A stretch of 64,000 nucleotides of DNA from Paludibacteraceae bacterium (GCA_024401645.1 JAKSKR010000013.1:1-64000), one strand, 5' to 3'; positions 1 through 8,952 are shown, counted from the first letter of the stretch. Numbers and translations: made by a program. The notes: a model not told the origin generated them from the letters alone.

Positions 1-57
1 AGATTTTTTTTCTCTCTCAAATTAGTTTTGAATTAAATTTAAACAGTTTCTAATAAG

Positions 58-462
58 ATGATGTCTACTAGGATTAATCCTATGGTCTACGTTGTCTTGA
101 TAGGTGTGTTTGCGTTTGTTGTTTACAAACTCAAAGTTACGTCTATGTTAGGTGTTTATTTTGGAAGAGGGACGATGGCTTACACTGTTCCTTTATTTTA
201 TTTGAATGCATTTATAGGAAGTTTCCTAGTTCTCAAATTCTCTACCTTGTTCAAGAAGGAGAGTGTTGTTTCAAAAACGGCATATTCATTGCTCTCAATA
301 CTTGGTCTACAATCCTTCTTCACCATAGTTTGCCGAAAGATTGGTTTGTATGATATGAATTATGTCGCAACCTTATTTGTGGCTTTGGCTATATATGTCT
401 TGTGCCACATAGGTCACAAGATCATAGTAAGGTATATGCCTTTCGCTTTAGGAAAATTTTGA
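58..462 (+). CDS. Small multi-pass membrane protein, unknown function
   Basis: Not recognised. The 134 residues are dominated by hydrophobic stretches at about residues 9-24, 40-60, 72-90 and 102-120, so three or four membrane helices are likely. Two ATG codons stand in tandem (58 and 61) and either could be the start. The bases just upstream (about 38-55) carry the AAACAG-TTCTAA motif that recurs in other intergenic regions here. The gene lies 42 bases before an RHS-type gene on the same strand. It could be the last gene of an upstream cassette, for example a membrane immunity protein, but nothing in the sequence proves this. Confidence 0.6.
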   Translation: MMSTRINPMVYVVLIGVFAFVVYKLKVTSMLGVYFGRGTMAYTVPLFYLNAFIGSFLVLKFSTLFKKESVVSKTAYSLLSILGLQSFFTIVCRKIGLYDMNYVATLFVALAIYVLCHIGHKIIVRYMPFALGKF

Positions 463-504
463 ATTTGAAACACATAGAGAAGATATTTTGCTATATTAAC
501 TTAT

Positions 505-2385
505 GTGATTGGCATATTTGATGGTTACGTGCGAATACTAATTCTTTACATATTGCTTACCGCACTATTCTCTGTTCCTTCTTACTCGAAAGAACCAGAG
601 GACAAGCCGCTGACTTTACAGATATACTGTAATGTCAGAGACTCGATTCAACTGCTCACTGTCAAAGAATTTTTGGAAGAAGCTGACCTGTATAATGGTG
701 ACGAGATTCTGATATTGGCTAGAAATGCCAGATACAGCCCGTCCTCAAGCCTTAAACTGGCACAAAAAAGGGCCGATGTTTTTCGGGATTATGTGAAAGG
801 ATTTGTTGAAACTTATGTAGAGATTAAAGCATATGGCTTAACTGAAAAGGGTTGGATAGTGGAGCATCCGAAAACCGCAACAGACTCAATGTGGAACGAC
901 CTTATGGACATTCAGATTATTCGCGGTGCAGATTCTGAACGTAGGGCTGGTTTTGCGACAGATCTTGCTATTTCTCCTGAATATTTAGGACTGAAATTGG
1001 GAAAAACTAGGCGGGAGCAAGTGACAAAAATGCAAGATGATTTAAAGCCAAATTTCATTATTAATTGGGATGACGTTGGTTTCTCGTTCGATAAAAGGGG
1101 GATATTAAAAAAGGTAAGATTTACGAAAATTGCACATGACCGTCAAGACATGCTTAAAACAGAACAGGTAGTCATGTCTTATTTTTCACCATACTTGGAA
1201 AACGATCATATTGAATATCTGTCTCCTATAGCAGGAAATCTGTTCCAAGATGGAAAGATTATGATTTTCATTAATGCATACAAGAAGGACAACGTTTTCT
1301 ATAATTATCTTGATATAGAAATAGGAAGTTACTATAATGAGGAGTCTGCAACTGCTTCAGAGTCAAGTATATTCTATTATCATCCCGACCATCTTGGCAG
1401 CACTGCCGTGGTCACCGATGTGGACGGCAGGATTACCCAGAATGTGGTGTACATCCCCTTCGGCGAAGTCTTCGTGGAAGAGCGTAACGGCAACTGGACC
1501 ACGCCGTACCTATTCAACGCCAAGGAACTCGACGAAGAGACAGGTCTCTACTATTACGGTGCCCGTTTCCTCGACCCTACTGGTGTACAATGGCTGAGCG
1601 TGGACCCGCTGTTTGAGAAGTATGCGGGGATGAGTCCTTACAACTACTGTAATAATAGTCCTGTTAATTTAGTTGATTATGATGGTAAAGAGGCTGACGT
1701 TACAGGAGAAGGAGCCGCTACATATAAGGTAACATTACAATCGAAATGTTCTGGCATAAAACTAAAGTTTGAAGGCAATAAATTGAAATATGACAGATTA
1801 AAAAATAGCAAGGGCTCTTATGTGGATTTGAGTGATAATGACAATAAAATTATCGGCGTTTTAGATGATCAAGATATAAAAGTACATATAACAGCACTTG
1901 GAAGAAATAAAAATACGATGAAAGTGAATGGAGAACTATTTACTGTGTTCGGAGGTTCGTTTTTTGGCAATGTAGTTTCTACTGTAGTAGACCAGGTCAC
2001 AAATGAAGAAAAAATCATGGTTGATGCATATCAAGTGGTAAATCCTTTTGTTCTTCTTGATATGGACGATCTTTCTTTATCAAAGCATGGTACAAGTGCA
2101 TTACACGAAATGATGGAGGCTTATTATGGGGCAACTATATCCAAAAAGAAAAAGATTTCAAGTCCTAGAGCAGGATTGCCTGGTTCTGTGTATAAAGAAG
2201 CTCATAAAATGGCTCCTCAACAACCGTCTGTTAGGATGTCATATATTGACAGCAACAACAAGGAGTCACTTAGTCCGACAGACGAGTCTGCATTTGAACA
2301 ATTCCAAGTATATAGGAAAAATATGTCGGGATACGAATGGAAAACGATTATTAAATTACCTTATGTAAAAAACAATAATGAATAG
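505..2385 (+). CDS. Chimeric secreted protein ending in an RHS core and a putative toxin tail
   Basis: GTG start; stop codons in frame just upstream exclude a longer start. Residues 1-28 look like a Sec signal peptide. Residues about 35-280 are not RHS-like; about 85-140 weakly recall an OmpA C-terminal domain. From about residue 280 an RHS-associated core begins (YHPDHLGS, GEVFVE, NAKELDEETGLYYYGARF, SPYNYC) and ends near residue 395. The remaining 230 residues form a unique tail with H534-E535-x-x-E538-A-Y, which could be a metal-binding helix. The core begins in a stretch shared with the next cassette (1339-1360 and 2954-2975), so this gene looks like a recombination product of an unrelated secreted protein and an RHS tip. 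The next gene overlaps it by 8 bases. RHS tips of this layout usually carry contact-delivered toxins; that role is inferred here. Confidence 0.75.
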   Translation: MIGIFDGYVRILILYILLTALFSVPSYSKEPEDKPLTLQIYCNVRDSIQLLTVKEFLEEADLYNGDEILILARNARYSPSSSLKLAQKRADVFRDYVKGFVETYVEIKAYGLTEKGWIVEHPKTATDSMWNDLMDIQIIRGADSERRAGFATDLAISPEYLGLKLGKTRREQVTKMQDDLKPNFIINWDDVGFSFDKRGILKKVRFTKIAHDRQDMLKTEQVVMSYFSPYLENDHIEYLSPIAGNLFQDGKIMIFINAYKKDNVFYNYLDIEIGSYYNEESATASESSIFYYHPDHLGSTAVVTDVDGRITQNVVYIPFGEVFVEERNGNWTTPYLFNAKELDEETGLYYYGARFLDPTGVQWLSVDPLFEKYAGMSPYNYCNNSPVNLVDYDGKEADVTGEGAATYKVTLQSKCSGIKLKFEGNKLKYDRLKNSKGSYVDLSDNDNKIIGVLDDQDIKVHITALGRNKNTMKVNGELFTVFGGSFFGNVVSTVVDQVTNEEKIMVDAYQVVNPFVLLDMDDLSLSKHGTSALHEMMEAYYGATISKKKKISSPRAGLPGSVYKEAHKMAPQQPSVRMSYIDSNNKESLSPTDESAFEQFQVYRKNMSGYEWKTIIKLPYVKNNNE

Positions 2386-2833
2386 AGCTTTAATACTTGT
2401 TTTGATATTTCTCATGACGTCTTGTTTCCGATATTCAACAAGCAATTCAAATCGATATTTAGTTGTGAAAATAGATGATATTAAATATGAAACACCTAGT
2501 AGAAAGTTAGGCGAAGGGGAAATCTTGGTAAAAAAAATACAAAAATACAAAAACGGTTTATATGTGATATATGCATTAACAAGCAGTGAACCATGCGTTA
2601 TATTATCGAAATATAACAAACTTGACAACATAAACTCGCTGAATAAGATTAAATGTGATTCTGTCTATTTTTTGGAAAAGGATGCTTTATTTTCTGATAC
2701 AAATATGATGATGTATATGGAAATAAAAGCATTCCCTTATGATAATTATTATGATATTTGGCTTCCCGATAATTTATCTATTGACGAGTTTTTTGAATCA
2801 AAACAGTTGAATGGTTTGTTTTTGAAACACTAG
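2378..2833 (+). CDS. Putative lipoprotein, probable immunity protein for the preceding RHS tail
   Basis: The 151-residue product starts with a short hydrophobic stretch ending in a lipobox-like M-T-S-C at residues 13-16, so it is probably a lipoprotein. The rest is charged and rich in Lys, Asp and Tyr, with no family I recognise. Its ATG lies inside the last codons of the RHS gene (8-base overlap), which implies translational coupling. A small, unrelated gene overlapping the 3' end of a polymorphic toxin is usually the immunity gene; that is inference from position only. Confidence 0.65.
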   Translation: MNRALILVLIFLMTSCFRYSTSNSNRYLVVKIDDIKYETPSRKLGEGEILVKKIQKYKNGLYVIYALTSSEPCVILSKYNKLDNINSLNKIKCDSVYFLEKDALFSDTNMMMYMEIKAFPYDNYYDIWLPDNLSIDEFFESKQLNGLFLKH

Positions 2834-2932
2834 ATTATAAACGTGTCTATTTTTTTCAATTAGCTTGTTATCTATATATTATCGTTGTTTTTCACAACTA
2901 ACCTGTATATATTGCAATAATGAACTGAATTC

Positions 2933-4039
2933 TTGAAACTTGCAGACTTGGGCGAGGAGTCTGCAACTGCTTCAGAACCAAGCATCTTCTATTATCATCC
3001 CGACCACCTTGGCAGCACTGCGATAGTCACCGATGTGGACGGGCGCATCACCCAGAATGTGGTGTATATACCGTTCGGTGAAGTCTTCGTGGAACTGCGA
3101 GACGGCAACTGGAACACGCCGTATCTGTTCAACGCCAAGGAACTCGACGAGGAGACGGGTCTCTATTATTACGGTGCCCGCTACCTCGACCCAACTGCCG
3201 CCCAATGGCTGAGTGTGGACCCGCTGTTTGAGAAGTACCCGGACTTCAGTCCGTACAACTATTGTGCGGGGAACCCGGTGAAGTTGGTGGATCCGGATGG
3301 AACTAGTACACATACATCTGAAGATGGATCAGTTATTGCTATTTATGATGATAATGACCTTGGTGTGTATAAACATACAGCAGATGATTTGAAGAATTTC
3401 GACTCTAACACAATGCTTGTAAATGGTTATCCTCTTCTTAATGATAACACAAAGTGGGTAGGTGAAACATGGACACCTTTTGGTTTTGCTGATTTTAGTA
3501 AATATGAAAATGGAGTGTTAAAACCAGACCTCACTTCAAAGATTGAATTTGATTCTAATTGGGCAACAGACAAAATGACCGAGTTGGAATCTTTGAATCC
3601 AAATTTTGCTGTTTACGCAGTCAATGCAAGAGGTAAAGCTAAATGGGATTATAAATGGCATACGCCAGGTCATGATAATGCGTCTAGACCTGGCTATGGA
3701 TCTCTTCTTTATGGTAAATATGCATCAGCAAGAGATTTAGGTAATTTTGGAGCTGGTGTTATCGCTGCTAAGTCTGTAGAGCCAAAATCTTTTTTTGATT
3801 ATGGTTATGGTTCTTATAATAAAAACGGTAATAATGCAATACGTACTTTCTTTTCCGTTATCTTTGACATGATGTTGATTAGTCCTGATCCTACTTTAGA
3901 AAGTCAGGTTCTGAATGACCCTATTACAACTTCCCGTTCTCAAAATTTGGGCAATAAAAGAATAAATCAAATGATGCATGGAGAAGACAAGTTAAGTCAA
4001 ATGGGAATAGATACAGGTTATAATTATATAAAAAAATGA
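2933..4039 (+). CDS. Orphan RHS core cassette with a distinct toxin-like tail (possibly Ntox44-like)
   Basis: A TTG at 2933 is the only start that keeps the whole frame. There is no signal peptide and almost nothing before the core, so this may be a silent cassette and not an expressed gene. Residues about 10-120 are the RHS core (YHPDHLGS, NAKELDEETGLYYYGARY, SPYNYCAGNP, DPDG), nearly the same as in the gene at 505. The roughly 245-residue tail contains KWDYKWH, YASARDLGNFGAGVIAAKS and DYGYGSYN, which resemble the Ntox44 polymorphic-toxin domain as I remember it; this is a tentative match. A small gene overlaps its stop codon by four bases, the usual toxin-immunity layout. Confidence 0.65.
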   Translation: MKLADLGEESATASEPSIFYYHPDHLGSTAIVTDVDGRITQNVVYIPFGEVFVELRDGNWNTPYLFNAKELDEETGLYYYGARYLDPTAAQWLSVDPLFEKYPDFSPYNYCAGNPVKLVDPDGTSTHTSEDGSVIAIYDDNDLGVYKHTADDLKNFDSNTMLVNGYPLLNDNTKWVGETWTPFGFADFSKYENGVLKPDLTSKIEFDSNWATDKMTELESLNPNFAVYAVNARGKAKWDYKWHTPGHDNASRPGYGSLLYGKYASARDLGNFGAGVIAAKSVEPKSFFDYGYGSYNKNGNNAIRTFFSVIFDMMLISPDPTLESQVLNDPITTSRSQNLGNKRINQMMHGEDKLSQMGIDTGYNYIKK

Positions 4040-4596
4040 AGTATTTAACAGTTACTATAATTGGTGCTTTTGTAATCTTATATTTCTTCGTCTTCACAGG
4101 AGAACGAAGAATTTTCCATTACTCTAATTCTCAGTGTAGCTTGACAAGAGTTGAGTATGACAATTGGTTCGATACATGGGTTGACTTGTATTACGGAAAA
4201 TTGGATTATGATGACATAGATAAAAATAAGAGTTTTATTAGATGCGAAATAAGGGGCGGATTCAACGGAAATATGAATGGGCTGATTCAACTTCGTGAAG
4301 ATTCAATAATACTTTTTGCCAATGAAGGCGCTTTCTATCAATGTAATTGTAGTGACAGCAACTTTTTTCTAATGGTTGATGATGGTACTGTCGATCATAG
4401 TGAATGTCTTTATTACACTTATGGTTTTTGTACAACAGATATTGAGGACGCTGATAAATTGGGCGTAAAATTAGAGGTCTTACCTTCTCAACATACATTT
4501 AAATATTTCAATACAGTTAACGAAAAAGACGCGTGCGCTTATTACGATTCTTCAAAGAAGATGAAATCAGTAAAGTATAAAAACTCAGATTTCTGA
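4036..4596 (+). CDS. Putative membrane-anchored immunity protein
   Basis: No family recognised. The 186-residue product has one N-terminal hydrophobic helix (residues 4-20) followed by a soluble domain with six or more cysteines and many acidic and aromatic residues, so it probably faces the periplasm. Its ATG overlaps the stop of the preceding RHS cassette (ATGA), indicating coupled translation. The position suggests it protects against that cassette's tail. Confidence 0.6.
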   Translation: MKYLTVTIIGAFVILYFFVFTGERRIFHYSNSQCSLTRVEYDNWFDTWVDLYYGKLDYDDIDKNKSFIRCEIRGGFNGNMNGLIQLREDSIILFANEGAFYQCNCSDSNFFLMVDDGTVDHSECLYYTYGFCTTDIEDADKLGVKLEVLPSQHTFKYFNTVNEKDACAYYDSSKKMKSVKYKNSDF

Positions 4597-4601
4597 TTTT
4601 T

Positions 4602-4859
4602 ATACAGGAGCTACCGGTAAACTCGGCACTTCAAAACGAAACGGAAATACAATTTTTTTTCCCTGCCTCCGGTCATCTGTATGGTAATAAAAAGGGGTAT
4701 GGTGACGGCGGTTTATACCAAACATCGAGTTTGGATAAAGATGTATCTTTATATGTCTGGTATTTTTCGTTTAATTCTACAAGAGAAGACTTGGTGAATG
4801 TCTTACATAGATACTTTGGCACATCTATAAGACCCGTTAAAGTATCAAAGAGACCTTAA
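4602..4859 (+). pseudogene. Fragment of a Fibrobacter-major-paralogous-type domain protein
   Basis: Without needing a start codon, this frame reads FFFPASGHLYGN, then GYGDGGLYQTSSLDKD and RYFGTSIRPVK before a stop. That is the typical end of the surface-protein domain called the Fibrobacter succinogenes major paralogous domain, which is common in Bacteroidales. Only about 86 residues are left and there is no signal peptide or start. I read it as debris carried in by recombination between cassettes. Confidence 0.5.
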
Positions 4860-4945
4860 TCAACATTGCTTAAACATGCAGAAATAACAACATAATAACT
4901 TCAATGCAAAAAAGTAATAAAACAGCCTCAAAATCAGCACTTTTT

Positions 4946-4954
4946 CCCCCCCCC
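4946..4954 (+). repeat. Homopolymer run of nine C
   Basis: A T5-C9 tract stands 15 bases before an RHS core fragment. Such runs can slip and act as phase-variation switches, but the frame downstream is already broken, so this could also be chance or a sequencing artefact. Confidence 0.5.
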
Positions 4955-4968
4955 GTGAAAGGAACTAA

Positions 4969-5130
4969 TGGTATGCAGATAACGCCCATTATGAGAATCC
5001 GCTGAAATTCAGCGGGAAAGAGCTCGATGAAATCACCGGTTTGTACGACCACGGGGCACGCAACCGCAACCCGATTACAACCCTCTGGTACGGCATCAAC
5101 CCACTGCTCGAAAAGAGATTACCTGAGTAA
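4969..5130 (+). pseudogene. Degenerate RHS core fragment of a different core subtype
   Basis: The frame reads WYADNAHYENPLKFSGKELD, then EITGLYDHGARNRNP and LWYGINPLLEK before a stop at 5128. This is an RHS-associated core (compare NAKELDEETGLYYYGARY in the other copies) but of another subtype, closer to the LKFSGKELD form. A stop codon precedes it at 4966 and the usual core end (SPYNYC-DPDG) is missing, so it is a remnant. It shows that more than one RHS lineage has contributed to this array. Confidence 0.65.
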
Positions 5131-5215
5131 TCCAATTACAATTGGAGTCACATCCATTCTATCATTGTTTATATGTCCTGTAATCCCGCTCCTTGCAGAA
5201 GGAAGATTAGCGTAA

Positions 5216-5554
5216 ACTACAGCCGCTTCGAGAGCAGCAGTTTCTTCTAGTACAAAAGGAACTTCTGTTGGAAATTCTAAAAAAAAATGGTTGCAAAATG
5301 TAGGCAATATGGAAAGAGAAGATTTAGTAAGGGAAATAGAGAAATTTGGATTTAAACATCAAGAAAGCATTTTTGAAGGAAGTCAACATTATAGAAAAGG
5401 TAAATGGAATATTCGAATAGATAAGCCCGATAATATGACCCCATACAACCATCTACATATAGACAAAGGAACTGGGAGAAAGAGAATCCCACATGATGCT
5501 AAACTGAATCCAGTTAAAGTAAAAGACCCTGCCGGACATATAAGAATAAAATAA
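5216..5554 (+). pseudogene. Orphan RHS-type C-terminal tail (87 residues from the first possible start)
   Basis: The open frame runs from 5216, but the only start codons are TTG at 5291 and ATG at 5309. The product is small and basic and contains HYRKGKWNIRIDKP, PYNHLHIDKGTGR and DPAGHIRIK; the end recalls tails of polymorphic toxins, but I cannot name the family. The link to the core fragment at 4969-5130 is broken by frame changes. It is followed after six bases by an intact two-domain gene that may be its immunity gene, which is how I infer that this was a toxin. Confidence 0.5.
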
Positions 5555-5560
5555 GGTAAT

Positions 5561-6301
5561 ATGGATATTAATAATTATATTTTTGAAGACAGTTTAACAT
5601 ATAGGTTTCTTTATGACAAGAAAAATTCTATATTAGAAATTTCAATTAATGGTTATTTCGATAAAGTAAATAATAAATATGTTGAAAGTGATTGTACTTT
5701 AGTAATCAAAAATTGGACTATCGCAAAAGGATGTAAATCAGAGGACAAACATTTAGACGACATCAGATATTATTTTGGACTTGCAAACATAATAACATGG
5801 ATATCGTCATCAAAGCAAGATAATCTTAATATCTTAGAAATGGAGCTCGATACTTTCGATGGACGGCTTGTGTATTGGTATTTTGAGAATCCAACTGTCG
5901 AACTGATTATGACAAGACCAATAAAGATAAATGGTGTCAGTAATAAGTATGTAGCCAATTATGAATTTAAAGACCATCGTTGTACTCGTTTTTTTTACGA
6001 CCAAGACGATTTACAATTAGAAATAACACTAGATGGTTATTATGATAAAGAACTTTATAAGGAAGTGAACAAGGTATGTACAATAGTAATTAAAAGTTGG
6101 TCTAAAGCAAAAGGGAAACTACTAGAAGATAGTCGCTATGACGATATTGATTATCATTTGGGGTTTGTAGAGACTATTACTGATTTTAAATTCGACGAAG
6201 AAGAATCTTTACTAACAATGATTGTTAATACAAGTGATAAACGCTCGGTATTGTGGCGTTTTGAAGATCCATCAATTGATTTTATTATGGACAAACGGTA
6301 G
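5561..6301 (+). CDS. Internally duplicated protein, putative two-domain immunity protein
   Basis: No family recognised. The 246 residues consist of two copies of a domain of about 115 residues. Both show FxYD near the start, then LEI-x-GY-x-DK, (L/I)VIK-W-x-AKG, DDI-Y-GL/GF, and end in WxFE(N/D)P-x-(V/I). The copies are diverged, so the duplication is old. The gene follows the orphan tail at 5216-5554 by six bases. Tandem-domain immunity proteins are known beside polymorphic toxins; the role is inferred from position. Confidence 0.6.
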   Translation: MDINNYIFEDSLTYRFLYDKKNSILEISINGYFDKVNNKYVESDCTLVIKNWTIAKGCKSEDKHLDDIRYYFGLANIITWISSSKQDNLNILEMELDTFDGRLVYWYFENPTVELIMTRPIKINGVSNKYVANYEFKDHRCTRFFYDQDDLQLEITLDGYYDKELYKEVNKVCTIVIKSWSKAKGKLLEDSRYDDIDYHLGFVETITDFKFDEEESLLTMIVNTSDKRSVLWRFEDPSIDFIMDKR

Positions 6302-6382
6302 ATGTACCCAAATCTTATATTTCGAGACTGTAAACTAAACTGTGTCATGCACTAAAAACACAACAAAATCGTTTTTATAAAC

Positions 6383-7942
6383 ATGAACAAAAATGAAGAA
6401 GCTGAAGACATGGCAGTCAGCGAGGGTGGATTCATGTCCAACTACTTCTATGACTGCAACGGAGAACGAACAGTTAAACTGTCTTCCGGCAGAGAGGCCT
6501 TGTACGTGAACGCCAGCCGTGCCTACAACGCAGACTCTCTTCCACAAAAGTTTGTTGCTTATGTGTCACCATATCTCGTTGTGTCGAACGGCGGTCAGTA
6601 CACCAAGCATATCTATGCGGGCAACCAGCGTATTGCCAGCAAGCTTGGCAATATAGATGATTTTGGGGCCGATCCAAGACGTGTTGATTATGCGGGTGCG
6701 GATTTGAAGGATATCAACTACGATGAAAGATACAAATCAGAGGTAAAGGAACTTGAGACCCGCTACGACAGTCTCGGCAACGACTGCACGTTCCGTGTGG
6801 TCAACGACTATGTGAACGGCAAGTCGTTCTGTTGCGACAACAATGAAATCGAGATCTTCAATAGACCGGACACAGAAAGCGGAAACAGCGAAGATGCCAG
6901 AATTTTCTTCTATCATCCTGACCACCTCGGCAGCACTGCGATGGTCACCGACCACGAAGGCCGTATTACCCAGAATGTGGTGTATATCCCGTTCGGCGAG
7001 GTGTTCGTGGAACAGCGAGACGGCAACTGGAACACGCCGTACCTGTTCAACGCCAAAGAGCTTGACGAGGAAACGGGACTGTACTATTACGGTGCACGTT
7101 ACCTTGACCCGACTGGAGCCCAATGGCTGAGTGTGGACCCGCTGTTCGAGAAGTATGCGGGGATGAGTCCGTATAACTACTGTGCAGGGAATCCGGTGGT
7201 GATGGTTGATCCGGATGGAAGGGCAGGTCTAAATTCTGTAATAGAATATGTAAAAGGGCAATTATCTTCGTTTAAAGAACAAATACCAGGTTATATAACA
7301 TCTGGAGCCGATTATTTAAATGGGAAATATGAGTCTGCCGCAAAATTCTGTAACGAAAATCCTGAAACTTATGAATATGGCAATAAGGCTATAGGTTATT
7401 GTCGAGATGTTGCTAGTATGTTTGTTGATGTTTTCAATACTGACAATCTCGGATGGGGCGATTTAACTAGTATATGGTTGCTAGAACTAGGAGATATTGA
7501 TGATAAGTATACACTGAATTTTGGACCAAATGCTATTACTACAAAGTCGTTGCAACATCAGGAAGGAGTCAACAATGCCAGGAATGCGATGATACAAAAT
7601 ATAAAGTCAGGTTCTTCTGATAATGTGAATCTAGGTTGGACCTATGGTGTTAAAGAATTTTGGGATTGCATAGAGGAACTAAATGGAGCAACTGCCTTTT
7701 TGGGAAGTTATAATACTAAAGTTTCAAGTTCTCAAAATAAAGATGGTTCATATACTTTATCATTTGAAGTAAGTAATACTTCAAGTATTGAATCTGCAAC
7801 ACGATTTAGAAAGGACCATGATGGTAATGGAGTTCATGACGCCATTATTCCTAGTAGATTAAGAGGAAGTGGTGGATTTAATATTGGAGGTAATTATAAA
7901 CAAATTTGGAAATGGACAGAAGTAATAAAAATCGAGGATTAA
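6383..7942 (+). CDS. RHS core protein with a third distinct C-terminal tail
   Basis: The 519-residue product begins inside an RHS protein: the first 170 residues include NGERTVKL, YVSPYLVVSNGGQYTKHIYAG and NQRIASKLG, typical of the region before the core in Bacteroidota RHS proteins. The core follows at about residues 173-280 (YHPDHLGS, NAKELDEETGLYYYGARY, SPYNYCAGNP, DPDG). The tail (about 240 residues) ends in GGNYKQIWKWTEV. There is no signal peptide and no repeat-rich N-terminus, so it is a truncated or storage cassette, not a full RHS effector. The following lipoprotein gene overlaps its end. Confidence 0.7.
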   Translation: MNKNEEAEDMAVSEGGFMSNYFYDCNGERTVKLSSGREALYVNASRAYNADSLPQKFVAYVSPYLVVSNGGQYTKHIYAGNQRIASKLGNIDDFGADPRRVDYAGADLKDINYDERYKSEVKELETRYDSLGNDCTFRVVNDYVNGKSFCCDNNEIEIFNRPDTESGNSEDARIFFYHPDHLGSTAMVTDHEGRITQNVVYIPFGEVFVEQRDGNWNTPYLFNAKELDEETGLYYYGARYLDPTGAQWLSVDPLFEKYAGMSPYNYCAGNPVVMVDPDGRAGLNSVIEYVKGQLSSFKEQIPGYITSGADYLNGKYESAAKFCNENPETYEYGNKAIGYCRDVASMFVDVFNTDNLGWGDLTSIWLLELGDIDDKYTLNFGPNAITTKSLQHQEGVNNARNAMIQNIKSGSSDNVNLGWTYGVKEFWDCIEELNGATAFLGSYNTKVSSSQNKDGSYTLSFEVSNTSSIESATRFRKDHDGNGVHDAIIPSRLRGSGGFNIGGNYKQIWKWTEVIKIED

Positions 7943-8424
7943 ACTTTTTTTTTGCCATGTTAGTTATGGTATTCTTTTCTTGTTCGCATAATAGAATGTC
8001 CCAAGCTGATATTCTGAAATATGGACAATCATTTAATGACGTAAGAAAAGAAGTAGGCTTGTCGTTGTTGACAGATAGTTTTCGACTTCGTCAAGCCGAG
8101 TATTATGGAAAAGACAAGGCTCATGGTTGTATAGTATGGGACTCGAATTCTAAGTACCCAATACAAAAGGTGTTAAAATTGACCAATGACGGTATTGTCT
8201 CGGAGAAGGATTTGTATATGGGGCAGGAAAAGTATGAAACAGTTGATGGTACGTTTAACAAATTCTTGTCAATTGAATACAATTTCACAGAAAAGAAAAA
8301 AATGTATGTTTTTGAAGGCTTTGAACCTGATACTTCATTGCACAATATGAAGGTATATAATGAGATAACAAGAGAGTTGACTAAAATAGAAGCAGATTCT
8401 GTATTATCATCGTGGGGGTACTAA
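7912..8424 (+). CDS. Putative lipoprotein, probable immunity protein for the third RHS tail
   Basis: I chose ATG at 7912; a TTG at 7906 would add two residues. The N-terminus is basic, then hydrophobic (FFFAMLVMVFFSC), with Cys as likely lipidation site near residue 24, so an inner-face lipoprotein is probable. The remaining 145 residues are charged and have no motif I recognise. It overlaps the RHS gene by 31 bases, as the other small genes in this array do. The immunity role is inferred from this layout. Confidence 0.6.
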   Translation: MDRSNKNRGLNFFFAMLVMVFFSCSHNRMSQADILKYGQSFNDVRKEVGLSLLTDSFRLRQAEYYGKDKAHGCIVWDSNSKYPIQKVLKLTNDGIVSEKDLYMGQEKYETVDGTFNKFLSIEYNFTEKKKMYVFEGFEPDTSLHNMKVYNEITRELTKIEADSVLSSWGY

Positions 8425-8573
8425 TTTCGTACCTTTAACCCCATGAAATAGAACCGCTTCCAGACTTGGGAGAGAAATGATACGTATAGCTAATCCTAGA
8501 AATTTTCAAATCATTTATATTGGTAATGTTTTGATATTTGAGCTGGTTATTATGTAAAATAGTAGGAAATACA

Positions 8574-8581
8574 TATATTTG
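8574..8581 (+). promoter_or_regulatory. Bacteroidota -7 promoter box for the antitoxin gene
   Basis: TATATTTG fits the TAnnTTTG consensus and sits about 60 bases before the antitoxin start, directly before a long palindrome. Confidence 0.6.
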
Positions 8582-8582
8582 C

Positions 8583-8617
8583 ATTCAGTATGACTGCAAG
8601 ATGAAGTCATACTGAAT
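8583..8617 (+). promoter_or_regulatory. Perfect 13-bp inverted repeat, probable antitoxin operator
   Basis: ATTCAGTATGACT at 8583-8595 is exactly complementary to 8605-8617, with a 9-base spacer. It begins two bases after the -7 box, so a bound dimer would block transcription. RelB/DinJ antitoxins normally repress their own operon through such palindromes. There is no T-run after it, so a terminator is unlikely. Confidence 0.6.
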
Positions 8618-8643
8618 ACAATTACACTTAATATTTGATTATT

Positions 8644-8952
8644 ATGGCACAAGTAACAATGACTGTAAGAACGGACGCTGAATTAAAGGCTGTTTTCGTA
8701 AAATTATGCGAAGAATTTGGTATGAGCGCCAACACAGCGATGAATGTCTTTATGCGCGCCGTAGCAGAGACAAAGAGCATACCTTTCACCATTGGGAAAA
8801 GTAAAGACATAGAGGCGGAGAACCTTATGAAAATGTTTGAGGCAAACCGCATGGCAAATGCCGATCGCAAGGAAATCAGTTTGGAAGAAATCAATGCTGA
8901 AATTTCTTGTGTTCGTGCAGAACGTAAAGCACGATTGAAAGGGGGTATGTGA
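8644..8952 (+). CDS. RelB/DinJ family antitoxin
   Basis: The 102-residue product has the ribbon-helix-helix start of RelB/DinJ antitoxins (TMTVRTDAELKAVFVKLCEE, then GMSANTAMNVFMRAV and SIPFTIG), followed by a charged C-terminal helix that would wrap the toxin. I chose ATG at 8644 over a TTG three codons earlier because family members begin MAQ-x-x-x-x-VR. It lies behind a promoter and a perfect palindrome and is followed at once by a truncated PIN toxin, so the antitoxin may now be solitary. Confidence 0.85.
   Translation: MAQVTMTVRTDAELKAVFVKLCEEFGMSANTAMNVFMRAVAETKSIPFTIGKSKDIEAENLMKMFEANRMANADRKEISLEEINAEISCVRAERKARLKGGM

Noticed and set aside
505..8424. Active phage or integrative element
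   Set aside because: No integrase, terminase, capsid or relaxase gene is seen; the region is explained by RHS cassette recombination.
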